Source: Callorhinus ursinus
Taxonomy: Eukaryota > Chordata > Mammalia > Carnivora > Otariidae
Reading direction: 5' to 3'
Assembly (NCBI RefSeq): GCF_003265705.1
Contig: NW_020313278.1
Coordinates: 486,489 to 550,488, forward strand
DNA: 64,000 nt
How positions within the stretch are numbered: the stretch's first letter is position 1; each line of letters begins with the position of its first letter. Position numbers and translations under genes: made by a program. Shown piece by piece: positions 43,575 to 54,840 of the stretch. The notes beneath the pieces are model-generated. The model did not search any database. It saw only the letters and a program-made list of their open reading frames with translations, and was not told the origin of the DNA.

Positions 43575-44657
43575 GCCCTTTCTTGGGACAGTTTCTGTTC
43601 CCTTGATCAATAACTCGTTTCTTATCTTTCAAAAATGAAATAAAAGCAGCTTGATATGCTGGACAACTGGAGTTCATCTCTGACTTCCTCTGTCCCTTCT
43701 GTCCTCTGGGGAAGAAGAGAATATATGAGAAATATATTGAGATCTGAAAAAGAAGAGGGGTTGGATCAAGTGTTTAGAAAAATGATGATGTCACCAACTA
43801 GAAGGGAAAAAAAAAAAAGGAAAACTAAGTTCTGGGAGAATATGATGAGTGTCATTTGGGGCATGCTGAGGTTGACAAATGTACAGACATGAGCTGCCGG
43901 TGACCAGTCGGTAGGTGGCAATGTATGTCTAAGGCTTTAGGAAAACACACAGGCTGTAGACATGATCTAGGAGCTATAAAGAATTCACACTAGGAGAAGG
44001 TTGAAATGCAGAGTAAGAGAGAACACGTGAGGAGGATAGAACGCTGAGAAACACGCAGAGGCTGAAGGAAAAAGCATCGGAGAAGGAGATAGGAGGCCAC
44101 TGGCCAAGAGACATGCACAGATCCAAAAGAAGGTGATGTCATGGAAGCCAAAGGTCACAGTATTTCAGGGAGGAGATAAAATCGGCAGTATCAGACTCAG
44201 CACCAAGGTGCCAGGTCAGCATGGCAAACAAACCGGATCTCACAAAGGAGATGATGTCCCCTGGGGGGACAGGCCTGATGACTGAAAGGAAGATGATGTG
44301 TCTTACAGAAGAGAGCCCTCATTTCCTCAGCCCAGAGGACTTGAGGTGATGACAGATACTGATGTGAATATATCTGCAGGAAGCTGGGGAAGGAAGAGCC
44401 TGCTGATCTCAATTTTATCAAAGATTTTGAGTCAGAATAAGCTAAATTTAGCTGCAGGGCTGGGAAATGACCCCTGTATCTCAATAGCTTCACACGACCA
44501 ATCTCCCTGACTCACGCCATATACGGTGACAGCTTCAGCCCCAGTGTTCCCAGTGTAGACACTCGAGGACTCAGGTTGATGGTGGCAAGACTCCACTGAG
44601 CCCATATAGTTGCCTCCACGGCAGAAAAGGAAATGGATGAATTCTGCATCCGTTTTT
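43575..44657. other. Mostly unassigned, possible old repeat
   Basis: The part around 44090-44215 ('atggaagccaaaggtcacag', 'tatttcagggaggagataaa') resembles an old interspersed repeat I cannot name. Poly(A) of 12 near 43809. ORFs of 70-98 codons lack domains. Confidence 0.35.
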
Positions 44658-44763
44658 ATTTTTATTCTTTTCTAAGTAGGCTCCACACCCAACGTGGGGC
44701 TTGAACTCATGACCCTGAGATCAAGAGTCGCACGCTCCACCAACCGAGCCAGCCAGACACCCC
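44658..44763 (-). mobile_element. Short-type Can-SINE, antisense
   Basis: 'ttttctaagtaggctccaca', 'aacgtggggcttgaactcat' (reverse B box) and 'agatcaagagtcgcacgctc' form the 110 bp short type also seen at 13033. Target duplication TCTGCATCCGTTTTT (44643-44657) and TCTGCATCTGTTTTT (44764-44778) differs at one base. Confidence 0.94.
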
Positions 44764-44779
44764 TCTGCATCTGTTTTTA

Positions 44780-45060
44780 AAGCTGCTGCTCACGTTTCAA
44801 CTGGCCAAGCAAGCTACACAGGCAAGTTTAACTTCAGAGTCTGTGGAGACGTGCAACCCCAGCATTTGGCCAGAAAGTGGCATAAATGGTTATTTCGGTG
44901 AAGTAATCCCAGTGAGATGTGGTTACTACAGCGAGTCTGGGAAATTGAAGAGAAATCCAGATGAGTCGGCTCTTTAAGGGAATTAGAAAAGAGAGGTGAG
45001 CATCTAAAAGAAATGAAAGGATGGACAGGTCCCTCGGTAGCCCGACTGGCTTAGACACCC
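44780..45060. other. Unassigned sequence
   Basis: No feature recognised. Confidence 0.35.
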
Positions 45061-45064
45061 TTAC

Positions 45065-45170
45065 TTTGTAGTGGTAGCATCTCGCTGGTCACGTGACCTT
45101 CAGCAAGCTCCCTCTCCTCTCAAAAGCTCTGCCTTCTCATCCATAAAACAGGAGCATGGGATCACATGGC
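45065..45170 (+). mobile_element. MIR fragment, sense
   Basis: 'ctggtcacgtgaccttcagc', 'aagctctgccttctcatcca' and 'taaaacaggagcatgggatc' match the MIR core. Confidence 0.6.
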
Positions 45171-45575
45171 TTATACATTTCCCTACCATGGTCCAGACTC
45201 ATCATTTGGACAGGGACTCTGATGATATGAAAACATCACACTCCCACCATGGGTCTTGCAGGGGAGTAGACCGTCCAAGGTGTCTTCAATGGTGCCCACA
45301 CACTGTGTCCGCATTTAGGTCATGGGCTCTGCTGAATCTCATGCGCAAGGCAGATCTCTTCCTCTCCCACTTTCACAGATACACTGTGGGGCCCGAGGTC
45401 AACGGATTTGATTTGCTCTTTTCTGTTCCCACCACTAGACCGGCTGGCTCTCTGCCTCAATTCACTGCTGGTGAATGGAGTCACACCATGGGGGTGGATG
45501 GAGGCGGAGGGGAGAGAGGTAGGCCGAGGGAGGAAGAAGGGGGGGGAAGGCATTAATAGAACAGAGGCAGGCAAT
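45171..45575. other. Unassigned sequence with purine-rich end
   Basis: 45500-45550 is a G/A-rich tract. A 161-codon ORF (45071-45556) starts in the MIR and ends in this tract; no domain seen, not called. Confidence 0.4.
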
Positions 45576-46035
45576 GATGAATTAAGGGAGCAGCCATTAA
45601 TTTTTCATTTTGACAGATTATCGTCCATCAGAAGGCAGAGGAGATGGCTCCTGTGCCCAGAGAAGAGACACTTGTTCTTTGTAATGCAGGCTTCTGCTTT
45701 TTTTTTTTTCCTGTGCGAATTAGGTAGTGGGCACCCAAAGAATGAAAAATTTATGACAATCTATAATTTACATGCTAGAAGATAAATAAAGAACTAAATC
45801 TTGTCATTAAATTGGTCCTTCGTTTTTCTTAATCCCTTGGGTGATAAATCTGATTTTGCAACAGCGTTTAGTATAAACTGATATTTTGGGGGCAGGGGGG
45901 AGAGGGTAGGGTGGTTGTAGGGAAAACTTTTAAATACTTCGGCTATAAATAGATTGTCCTGGGCATTGCATTGCCCCAGACCTTGAGATACAATGGTCCT
46001 ATTAATGTGGCTTTACATTAAGACTGGCATTAGTT
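45576..46035. promoter_or_regulatory. Candidate conserved noncoding element
   Basis: Repeat-free block with GATGAATTAAGG near 45576, GCCATTAATTTTTC near 45593, TGACAGATTATC (Meis/Pbx-like core) at 45611, CTATAATTTACATG near 45762, GTCATTAAATTGG near 45804 and CTATTAATGTGGC near 45999. This is the longest such stretch in the window. No ORF support. Confidence 0.38.
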
Positions 46036-46226
46036 AAGGGAGGATGTCGATGAGGCATTTTGCAAACCAACACTGATTCCAGAAAGCTTTTGAGTTTAAT
46101 GAATGGGAACTTGAAAAGCCAGCATGGCTGTGTGACCAGCTTCCATAGGAGGAAAACCGAAGGGGTTGGCTTTGTTGGGTACCATGAAGATACCTTCTCT
46201 GGATGCTGATTAAGAACATGATGGCA

Positions 46227-47838
46227 GGGGGGCGGAGCAAGACGGCGGAGGAGTAGGAGACCTGGATTTCGTCTGGTCTTAGGAATTCAGCTGAATAGGG
46301 ATCAAACCATTCTGAACACCTACGAACTCAACAGGAGATCGAAGAAGAGAGTAGCTACAACTCTCTGAACAGAGAAGCGACCACTTACTGGAAGGTAGGA
46401 CGTGCGGAGAAGTGAATCCGAGGCAATATTCAGGAGGATAGACGGCGGGGGAGGGGGGCTCTGTTGGCCGCTTCTGGCAAGTGATAGAGCCGCGGAGCAC
46501 AAAATCGGAACTTCGAGAAGTCGGCTCCACGGAGGGACGTCGCTCCAGTGGCTAAGTGGGGGGTGGAACCCTCGCGGGACAGTGTGGTCTCGGGACCCTT
46601 GGGGTCACAGAAAGACCGGGGGTGCCTGAGTGCGGCAGAGCTCCCAGGTATCGGAGCGGGGAAGCCGGCTGCAGAGACAGAGCCGAGGCGCGGGCTCTCA
46701 GCTCGGGGTTGCCATAAACTGTGATCCGCGGCCCAGTCGGTCCACTGCTCCTCCAGCAGGGACCCAACAGGCGGCAGAGCCGGGGAGACTCCCCTTCCTC
46801 CCCCGGAAGGAACAGCGCGGGAGCGCCCCGCAGGGATCGGCTGGGTTTGGAGACTCCACACGGGGTCGGGTGCCAGAGATAGCAACGCTCAGTCACAGGC
46901 CGGGTGAGCACGGAGTGCGGCCGGAGACCGGGGACACGGGAGTGACTGCTTTTCTCTGGGGGCACACTGAGGAGCGGGGCCCCGAGTTCTCGGCTCCAAC
47001 AGGTGGAGATTGAGAGACCGCCATTTTCACCCTGGTCCTCCAAAGCTGTACCGAGAGCTTGCAGGGAACAAAAGCTCCTGAGAGCAAACCCGAGCAGCTT
47101 GCTTAGCCCGGACCAACAAGGGCGGGGCAATTCCGCCTCCAGCAAAGACATTTGGGAACCGCGGCAAAAGGCCCCTCCCCCAGAAGATCAGCATGAACAG
47201 CCAGCAAGCCAAGACCAAGTTTACCGATCAAGGAGAACGGGAGAACTCCAGNNNNNNNNNNNNNNNNNNNNNNNNNNNNNNNNNNNNNNNNNNNNNNNNN
47301 NNNNNNNNNNNNNNNNNNNNNNNNNNNNNNNNNNNNNNNNNNNNNNNNNNNGTCTCCAGCCTGATCACATTCTCTCCCTTTTTTTTCTTTTTTTTTTTAA
47401 TCTTCTTCTTTCTTTTTTCAAACAACTTCTTATCTTATCAATTCCTTTTATAAAATCTTTTATAATTTTCATCTTTACAGTCATCTTCCATCCCTTCATT
47501 GTATCAACCCTTATTTTGTACATATATGTCTTTCTTCCTTTAAAATTTTAGGAGGCACTTTTTTCTAACAGACCAAAATACGCCCAAAATCTAGTGTGTG
47601 GCACTGATCTATGCACTAGCCTGATCATATTTGATCATATTCTGTTTTTTTGTATTGTTCTGTTTTTGTTTTTATCTTTTTCTTTTTGGGTTTTTTTTTT
47701 CTCTTTCTTTTTTCTTTCTTTTCCTTTCTTTTCCCCTGGTTTCAGATCCTTTCCGATTTGTATAGAGTATATTTGCTGGGGACATTGTTAACCTGTTAGC
47801 ATTTTGTTCTCTCATTCATCTATTCTCCTCTGGACAAA
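46227..47838 (+). promoter_or_regulatory. L1 5' UTR / internal promoter region
   Basis: Begins 'ggggggcggagcaagacggc', whose CAAGACGGCGG resembles the YY1 site at the start of other mammalian L1s (AAGATGGCGG with a changed base). 46400-47190 is CpG-rich, then the segment after the N gap (47352-47838) becomes T-rich. It should hold the sense RNA polymerase II promoter by analogy to the family; activity cannot be judged. A 199-codon antisense ORF lies at 47151-46552. Confidence 0.8.
47252..47351. other. Assembly gap (100 N)
   Basis: Exactly 100 N, a usual placeholder for a gap of unknown size. It is inside the GC-rich L1 5' UTR, where repeats and GC content hinder assembly. ORFs translated across it contain runs of X and are meaningless. 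Confidence 0.99.
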
Positions 47839-48729
47839 ATGACAAGACGAAAAAAAATCACCTCAGCAAAAAGAACAAGAGTTAGTACCATCAGCCATGG
47901 ACCTACTCAATATGGACATTAGTACGATGTCAGACCTAGAGTTCAGAATCATGACTTTAAAGATACTAGCTGGGCTTGAAAAAAAGCATGCAAGTTATTA
48001 GAGAAACCCTTTCTGGAGAAATAAAAGAACTAAAATTTAACCAAGTCGAAATCAGAAAGGCTATTAATGAGGTGCAATCAAAAATGGGGACACTAACTGC
48101 TAGGATAAATGAGGCAGAAGAGAGAAGCAGCGATATAGAAAACCAAATGATGGAAAATAAAGAGGCTGAGAAAGAGAGAAACAACTACTGGATCACGAGG
48201 GCAGAATTCGAGAGATAAGCAATACGATAAGATGAAACAACATAAGAATAATTGGGATCCCAGAAGAAGAAGAAAGAGAGAGAGGGGCAGAAGGTATATT
48301 GGAGCAAATAATAGCAGAGAACATCCCTAATGTGAGGAAGGAAACAGGCATCAAAATCCAGGAGGCACAGAGAACCCCTCTCAAAATCAATAAAAATAGG
48401 TCAACACCCCGACATCTAATAGTAAAACTTACGAGTCTCAGAGACAAAGAGAAAATCCTGAAAGCAGCTCGGGAGAAGAGATATGGACAATGGTAGAAAT
48501 ATTAGATTGGCAACAGACCTATCCACAGAGACCTGGCAGGCCAGAAAGGACTGGCATAATATCTGCAGAGCACTAAACGAGAAAAATATGCAGCCAAGAA
48601 TGCTATATCCAGCTAGGCTGTCATTGAAAATAGAAGGAGAGATAAAAAGCTTCCAGGACAAACAAAAACTAAAGGAATTTGCAAACACGAAACCAGCCCT
48701 CCAAGAAATATTGAAAGGGGTCCTCTAAG
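47839..48729 (+). pseudogene. L1 ORF1 remnant (RNA-binding chaperone), frameshifted
   Basis: ATG at 47839 opens a short frame that stops after 27 codons. Coding similarity continues in other frames: 47897 onward (MDLLNMDISTMSDLEF), 47976-48218 (coiled-coil region, EIRKAINEVQ...EAEERSSDIE), 48299-48496 (RRM-like region with TPRHLIVKLTSLRDKEKIL) and 48483-48728 (C-terminal domain with LYPARLSLKIEGEIKSF and final EILKGVL). Domain order matches ORF1p: coiled coil, RRM, C-terminal domain. At least four frame changes or stops make it non-functional. In intact elements the trimer binds L1 RNA. Confidence 0.9.
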
Positions 48730-48809
48730 CAAAGAAAGAGCCTAAAAGCAGAATAGATCAGAAAGGAACACAGACAATATACAGTCACAGTCACCTTACA
48801 GGCAATACA

Positions 48810-51800
48810 ATGGCACTAAATTCATACCTTTCAATAGTTACCCTGAATGTCAATGGGCTAAATGCCCCAATCAAAAGACACAGGCTATCAGAATGGATTA
48901 AAAAACAAGACCCATCCATATGCTGTCTGCAAGAGACTCGTTTTAGACCCAAAGACACCCCCACATTGAAAGTGGGGGTAAATGGAAAGCCATTTACCAT
49001 GCTAATGGACACCAAAAGAAAGCTGGGGTGGCAATCCTTCTATCAGACAAATTAGATTTTAAAACAAAGACTGTAATAAGAGATGAGGAAGGACACTATA
49101 TCCTACTTAAAGGATCTATCCAACAAGAAGATCTAACAATTGTAAATATCTATGCCCCGAACATGGGAGCAGCCAATTATATAAGGCAATTAATAACAAA
49201 AGCGAAGAAACACATTGACAACAATACAATAATAGTGGGGGACTTTAACACCCCCCTGACTGAAATGGACAGATCATGTAAGCAAAAGATCAACAAGGAA
49301 ATAAAGACTTTAAATGACACACTGGACCAAATGGACTTCACAGACATATTCAATAACATTCCATCCCAAAGCCACAGAATACACATTCCTCTCTAGTGCC
49401 CATGGAACATTCTCCAGAATTGATCACATCCTAGGTCACAAATCAGGTCTCCACCAGTACCAAATGATTGGGATCATTTCCTGCATATTTTCAGACCACA
49501 ATGCTTTGAAACTAGAACTCAATCACAAGTGGAAAGTTGGAAAGAACTCAAACACATGGAGGCTAAAGAGCATCCTACTAAAGAATGAATGGGTCAACCA
49601 GGAAATTAAAGAAGAATTTAAAAAATTCATGGAAACCAATGAAAATGAAAACACAACTGTTCAAAGTCTTTGGGATGCAGCAAAGGCAGTCCTGAAAGGA
49701 GAGTATATAGCAATACAAGCCTTTCTCAAGAAACAAGAAAGGTCTCAAATACACAACCTAACCATACATACACCTAAAGGAGCTGGAGAAAGAACAGCAA
49801 ATAAAGCCTAAACCCAGCAGGAGAAGAGAAATCATAAAGATCAGAGCAGAAATCAATGAAATAGAAACCAAAAGAACAGTAGAACAGATCAACGAAACTA
49901 GGAGCTGGTTCCTTGAAAGAATTAACAAGATTGATAAACCCCTGGCCAGACTTATCAAAAAGAAAAGAGAAATGACCCAAATCAACAAAATCATGAATGA
50001 AAGAGGAGAGACCACAACCAACACCAAAGAAATACAAACAATTATAAGAACATATTATGAGCAACTCTATGCCAGCAAATTAGATAACCTGGAGGAAATG
50101 GGTGCTTTCCTAGAGACATATCAACTACCAAAATTGAACCAGGAAGAAATAGAAAACCTGAACAGACCTGTAACCACTAAGGAAATTGAAGCAGTCATCA
50201 AAAATCTCCCAAGAAACAAAAGCCCAGGGCCAGATGGCTTCCCAGGGGAATTGTCTCAGACATTTCAAGAAGAATTAATACCTATTCTCCTGAAACTGTT
50301 CCAAAAAATAGAAATGGAAGGAAAACTTCCAAACTCATTTTATGAGGCCAGTATTACCTTGATCCCAAAACCAAAGACCCCATCAAAAAGGAGAATTACA
50401 GACCAATATCCTTGATGAACACGGGATGCAAAATTTCTCACCAAAATACTAGCCAATAGGATCCAACAGTACATTAAAAGGATTATTCACCATGACCAAG
50501 TGGGATTTATCCCTGGGCTGCAAGGTTGGTTCAACATCCGCGAATCAATCAACGTGATACAATACATTAACAAAAGAAAGAACAAAAATCCTATGATCCT
50601 CTCAATAGATGCAGAAAAAGCATTTGACAAAGTACAGCAGCCTTTCTTGATCAAAACTCTTCAGAGTATAGGGATAGAGGGTACATACCTCAATATCATA
50701 AAAGCCATCTATGAAAAACCTACAGCGAGTATCATTCTCAATGGGGAAAAGCCGAGACTTTTCCCCTAAGGTCAGGAACGCGGCAGGGATGTCCACTATC
50801 ACCACTGCTATTCAACATAGTATTAGAAGTCCTAGCCAGAGCAATCAGACAACAAAAAGAGATCAAAGGCATCCAAATCGGCAAGGAGGAAGTCAAACTC
50901 TTACTCTTTGCAGATGATATGATACTTTATGTGGAAAACCCAGAAGACTCCACCCCAAAACTGCTAGAACTCATACAGGAATTCAGTCAAGTGGCAGGAT
51001 ATAAAATCACTGCACAGAAATCAGTGGCATTCCTATACACCAACAACAAGACAGAAGAGAGACAAATCAAGGAGTCAATCCCATTTACAACTGCACCCAA
51101 AACCATAAGATACCTAGGAATAAATCTAACCAAAGAGGCAAAGGATCTGTACTCAGAAAACTATAAAATACTCATGAAAGAAATTGAGGAAGACACAAAG
51201 AAATGGAAAAACGTTCCACGCTCATGGATTGGAAGAACAAACATTGTGAAGATGTCAATGCTACCTAGAGCAAGCTACACATTCAATGCAATCCCCATCA
51301 AAATACCATCCACTTTTTTCAAAGAAATGGAACAAATAATCCCAAAATTTGTATGGAACCAGAAAAGACCCCGAATAGCCAGAGGAATGTTGAAAAAGAA
51401 AAGCAAAGCTGGCGGCATCACAATTCCGGACTTCCAGCTCTATTACAAAGCTGTCATCATCAAGACAGTATGGTACTGCACAAAAACAGACGCATAGATC
51501 AATGGAACAGAATAGAGAGCCCAGAAATGGACCCTCAACTCTATGGTCAACTCATCTTTGACAAAGCAGGAGAGAATGTCCAATGGAAAAAAGACAATCT
51601 CTTCAACAAATGGTGTTGGGAAAATTGGACAGCCACAGGCAGAAGAATGAAACTGGACCATTTCCTTACACCACACACAAAAATAGACTCCAAATGGTTG
51701 AAAGACCTAAGCGTGAGACAGGAGTCCATCAAAATCCTAAAGGAGAACACAGGCAGCATCCTCTTCGACCTCAGCCGCAGCAACTTCTTCCTAGAAACAT

Positions 51801-52256
51801 CGCCAAAGGCAAGGGAAGCAAGGGCAAAAATGAACTATTGGGACTTCATCAAGATAAAAAGCTTTTGCACAGCAAAAGAAACAGTCCACAAAACCAAAAG
51901 ACAACTGACAGAATGGGCGAAAATATTTGCAAATGACATATCAGATAAAGGGCTAGTATCCAAAATCTATAAAGAACTTACCAAACTCAACACCCAAAGA
52001 ACAAATAATCCAATCAAGAAATGGGCAGAAGACATGAACGTCCACAATAGCCAAACTGTGGAAAGAGCCAAGATGTCCATCGACAGATGAATGGATAAAG
52101 AAGATGTGGTATATATACACGATGGAATATTATGCAGCCATAAAAAGGAATGAGATCTTGCCATTTGCAACGACGTGGATGGAACTGGAGGGTGTTATGC
52201 TGAGTGAAATAAGTCAATCAGAGAAAGACATGTATCATATGACCTCACTGATATGA
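48810..52256 (+). pseudogene. L1 ORF2 remnant (endonuclease and reverse transcriptase), frameshifted and deleted
   Basis: Start ATG at 48810 (MALNSYLSIVTLNVNGLNAP). The APE-like endonuclease is recognisable through LNVNGLN, CCLQETRF, VNIYAPNMG, IIVGDFNTPL and SDHNALKLEL. The RT domain shows [28 protein letters not shown] and the catalytic FADD (codons at 50907-50918). Reading passes through at least seven frame changes (near 49030, 49375, 49770, 50400, 50450, 50765 and 51490). After KKWAEDMN (about 52038) the sequence jumps to 'gtccacaatagccaaactgt', so the cysteine-rich C-terminal segment is missing. Final stop TGA 52254-52256. Confidence 0.93.
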
Positions 52257-52713
52257 GGAATTCTTAATCTCAGGAAACTGAGTGTTGTTGGAGTAGTGGG
52301 GGGTGGGAGGGATGGGGTGGCTGGGTGATAGACATTGGGTAGGGTATGTGCTATGGTGAGTGCTGTGAATTGTGCAAGACTGTTGAATCACAGATCTGTA
52401 CTTCTGAAATAAATAATGCAACATATGTTAAGAAAAAAGAAAAAGAAGAAGATAGCAGGAGGGTAAGAATGAAGGGGAGTAAGTCGGACGGGGAGATGAA
52501 CCATGAGAGACGATGGACTCTGAAAAACAAACTGAAGGTTCTAGAGGGGAGGGGGGTGGGGGGATGGGTTAGCCTGGTGAAGGGTATTAAAGAGGGCACG
52601 TTCTGCGTGGAGCACTGGGTGTTATGAACAAACAATGAATCATGGAACACTACATCAAAAACTAATGATGTAATGTATGGTGATTAACATAACAATAAAA
52701 AATTTAAAAAAAA
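52257..52713 (+). other. L1 3' UTR and tail
   Basis: Follows ORF2: 'gaattcttaatctcaggaaa', a G-rich stretch (52294-52320, again 52540-52565), an A/G-rich simple tract (52430-52470), and 'atggagcactgggtgtt'-type wording at 52610, ending in an AATAAAAAATTT poly(A)-signal-like segment and A tail. G-rich 3' UTR tracts that could form quadruplexes are common to mammalian L1. Confidence 0.9.
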
Positions 52714-52889
52714 AAGAACATGATGGCAAACACACCATCCTATAATCCTTCCACTTCCTCATCTATGAAGTGAGGATAATGGTTGTTCCAAGTGTCAATA
52801 GGATAATATGCGTCAAACAAATATTGACATAGTAGACAATCATGAAGGGATAGTTGGTGTCAATACAATACCAGCATACAATGAACTAG

Positions 52890-53095
52890 GTAATAGTGAA
52901 TTTTTTGAGCACCTACTGTGTTCCTGACCCCGTTTTAAGCCCCTTGTATGCATTAATGCCCACACCTGCCATGGGGGCGGGGGCCCATCAGCATTTCCTC
53001 CATTTTGCTCTTGAGGAAACCCAAGTGCAGAGAGAGGATGTAACTCAGCAGAGCAAGTTGGCAGCTACAAAGTGGTGGAGCAGAGATGAATGGAA
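52890..53095 (-). mobile_element. MIR, antisense
   Basis: 'gagcacctactgtgttcctg', 'accccgttttaagccccttg', 'tcttgaggaaacccaagtgc' and 'agagaggatgtaactcagca' are ordered reverse MIR landmarks. Confidence 0.75.
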
Positions 53096-53099
53096 TTAT

Positions 53100-53430
53100 T
53101 ATGGCTATGGGTATCTTGGGCCAGGCACATTCCAGGAGTGGGAATACAGGAAGGGAGAAAACAGGGAGGGAAAAAAAAAAAAAAAAAAAACCTGCATTCA
53201 CAAAGCTGACATTCGAGTCGAGAGGATGAAGACGATTCAGAACATAAATAATACCACAGGCAAGCTGTAGGAAGGTGAGGCATGTTTAGGAGGAAAATAA
53301 TGCAGAGCCGCTGACAGGGAACAGAGGTGGGGAGCGGGAAGGGTACTAGGGGGCTGGCGGTTGTCACTGACAATAGGTGAGAACACAGGCATCCATTTCC
53401 AGGACTGGAACTCTTTGTCCCTAAGCGGGA
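53100..53430. other. Unassigned sequence with poly(A)
   Basis: A run of about 21 A lies at 53170-53190 without a recognised retroelement body. ORFs here (102-124 codons) read through the MIR and the A run. Confidence 0.4.
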
Positions 53431-53431
53431 A

Positions 53432-53600
53432 AGGCCATGGGCTTGGGAATTAGAACTATGCTCTGAATCCTATCTCTGCCTTGTAGTTTCCTCAAAACTC
53501 AAGGCAATTTGCTTAATCTCTCTGAGCCTCAGTTTCCCCGGGCTGCCCAGTGGAAACATCACCTGTGGCAGGACCTGGTAGAGGATGTGGAGTTGCTAGA
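53432..53600 (+). mobile_element. MIR, sense
   Basis: 'atgggcttgggaattagaac', 'tctgaatcctatctctgcct', 'tgcttaatctctctgagcct' and 'cagtttccccgggctgccca' follow MIR. Confidence 0.75.
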
Positions 53601-53950
53601 GGGGAGGGCAGGGCCACAGGGCCTTTCAATGCCTTCTCTGTACTATACCTCATCCATGTAAAGGCAAGAGTAGTAATACTACCACTTAGGTTGGCCAGGT
53701 GGAGCAAATGAGATAATCCATAGGAAAGCAAACAAAAAAAGACTTATAAGTGGCCCCAACGGCCTACCTGAGTTTGACATCCATTAATTTCTATGGCCAA
53801 ATATCATGCATGGTATGACCTTGAGCAAGATCGGTCTCTCATCTGTCAAACCACGAAGCTGGATCAGATAACCTTGACATGATGTAAGTAAGCACCATGT
53901 AACAACAGAAGCAAAGCATCAAACATGGGCCTGACTCATGGTAACAACAG
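53601..53950. other. Unassigned sequence
   Basis: May include a decayed extension of the MIR ('agtaatactaccacttaggt' near 53669). Nothing else recognised. Confidence 0.35.
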
Positions 53951-53957
53951 GAACAAC

Positions 53958-54190
53958 CAGTTATGGAGAACTGCCTGCACTGGGTACTGTGCTGGTCCCT
54001 CTACCAGCACTTTCTTCCCTAGACCTTCTCACACCTCTAAGAGGGAGACAATGAGAGTATCCCCACATTACAGATCTGCAAACAGGGTTGCAGAGTTTAA
54101 GAAACTTGCCCCATATTCCCACCCATCCACCAAGTGGCAGAATTGGGTTTGGGGACTGAGTCTTCTGCAGAATGATCTTCTTGTCTGAGA
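53958..54190 (-). mobile_element. MIR, antisense
   Basis: 'gcactgggtactgtgctggt', 'cttctcacacctctaagagg', 'tacagatctgcaaacagggt', 'aagaaacttgccccatattc' and 'accaagtggcagaattgggt' are in reverse MIR order. Confidence 0.78.
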
Positions 54191-54265
54191 TGTGTGGCGT
54201 CCTAAAGACAGTACTTGGGACATAGAGGGTGCTCACTAAGGCTTGTTGAATAGGCCACCCTTTCC
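54191..54265 (+). mobile_element. L2-like 3' terminus
   Basis: 'agtacttgggacatagaggg' and 'tgctcactaaggcttgttga' match the L2 3' end. Short. Confidence 0.45.
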
Positions 54266-54840
54266 TCCATGACCCAGGGCAGCTAAATAAGAGGGTTGGA
54301 TCAAGTATGTCCAAGGGGATCAGTCTTCTCTCAAAAAACACTCACCTTCAGAAGCCCTCACATTATATCATCCGACATAAAATATTCCAGTTGCTAATGC
54401 AGGATCCTGCTAATGTCTGAACGCAGGCCCCTCTCTTTCTTAATTTATGGCAAATCCATCCTAATGATCAACCACAACGGGTTGGTGAGTGGGGAGCACT
54501 GAATTCAGTGCCTCCCTCCCTCCTGGGTGCAGAGAGAAGGCAGAGGGGGGCCTCTAGAAGCCTCTGCAGAGCTTCTAAAGATTGGGACCAGATGGTACAT
54601 GCCATAATTTTTTGGGGATTCAGCCATAGCTGTCAAGCACATGCAGCAACGTGCTGGTTTTTAACCTGCTGGAACTGATAGAGAATGACTATCCCAGTTT
54701 CAGGAATCACCTGGTCCCAGGTCATTGAAAACTGAAGCTCCAGGAGACAGTGACCTGCCCCAGGTGACCTTTCCCACATAACAGCCCTCACCCTATAGGC
54801 CAGGGAACAACTGTGACGATCCCGCCAGCTGCTGGGTATG
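54266..54840. other. Unassigned sequence
   Basis: No repeat consensus or exon recognised. Confidence 0.35.

Larger units (their letters stand above)
46227..52713 (+). mobile_element. Full-length-type arctoid L1 retrotransposon, broken
   Basis: Complete LINE-1 layout: GC-rich 5' UTR, ORF1, ORF2, 3' UTR and A-rich tail. A perfect 15 bp target duplication AAGAACATGATGGCA flanks it (46212-46226 and 52714-52728). The 3' UTR wording ('atcatggaacactacatcaa', 'gtgattaacataacaataaa') matches arctoid L1 copies known to me. ORF1 and ORF2 are interrupted by several frameshifts, a 100 N gap sits in the 5' UTR, and part of the ORF2 C-terminus is missing, so this copy cannot encode working proteins as assembled. 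Confidence 0.96.

Noticed and set aside
45071..45556. 161-codon plus-strand ORF
   Set aside because: Begins in a MIR and ends in a purine-rich tract of Gly/Glu/Arg codons. No domain.
47003..47551. 182-codon ORF across the N gap
   Set aside because: Its middle is untranslatable N. The flanks are L1 5' UTR.
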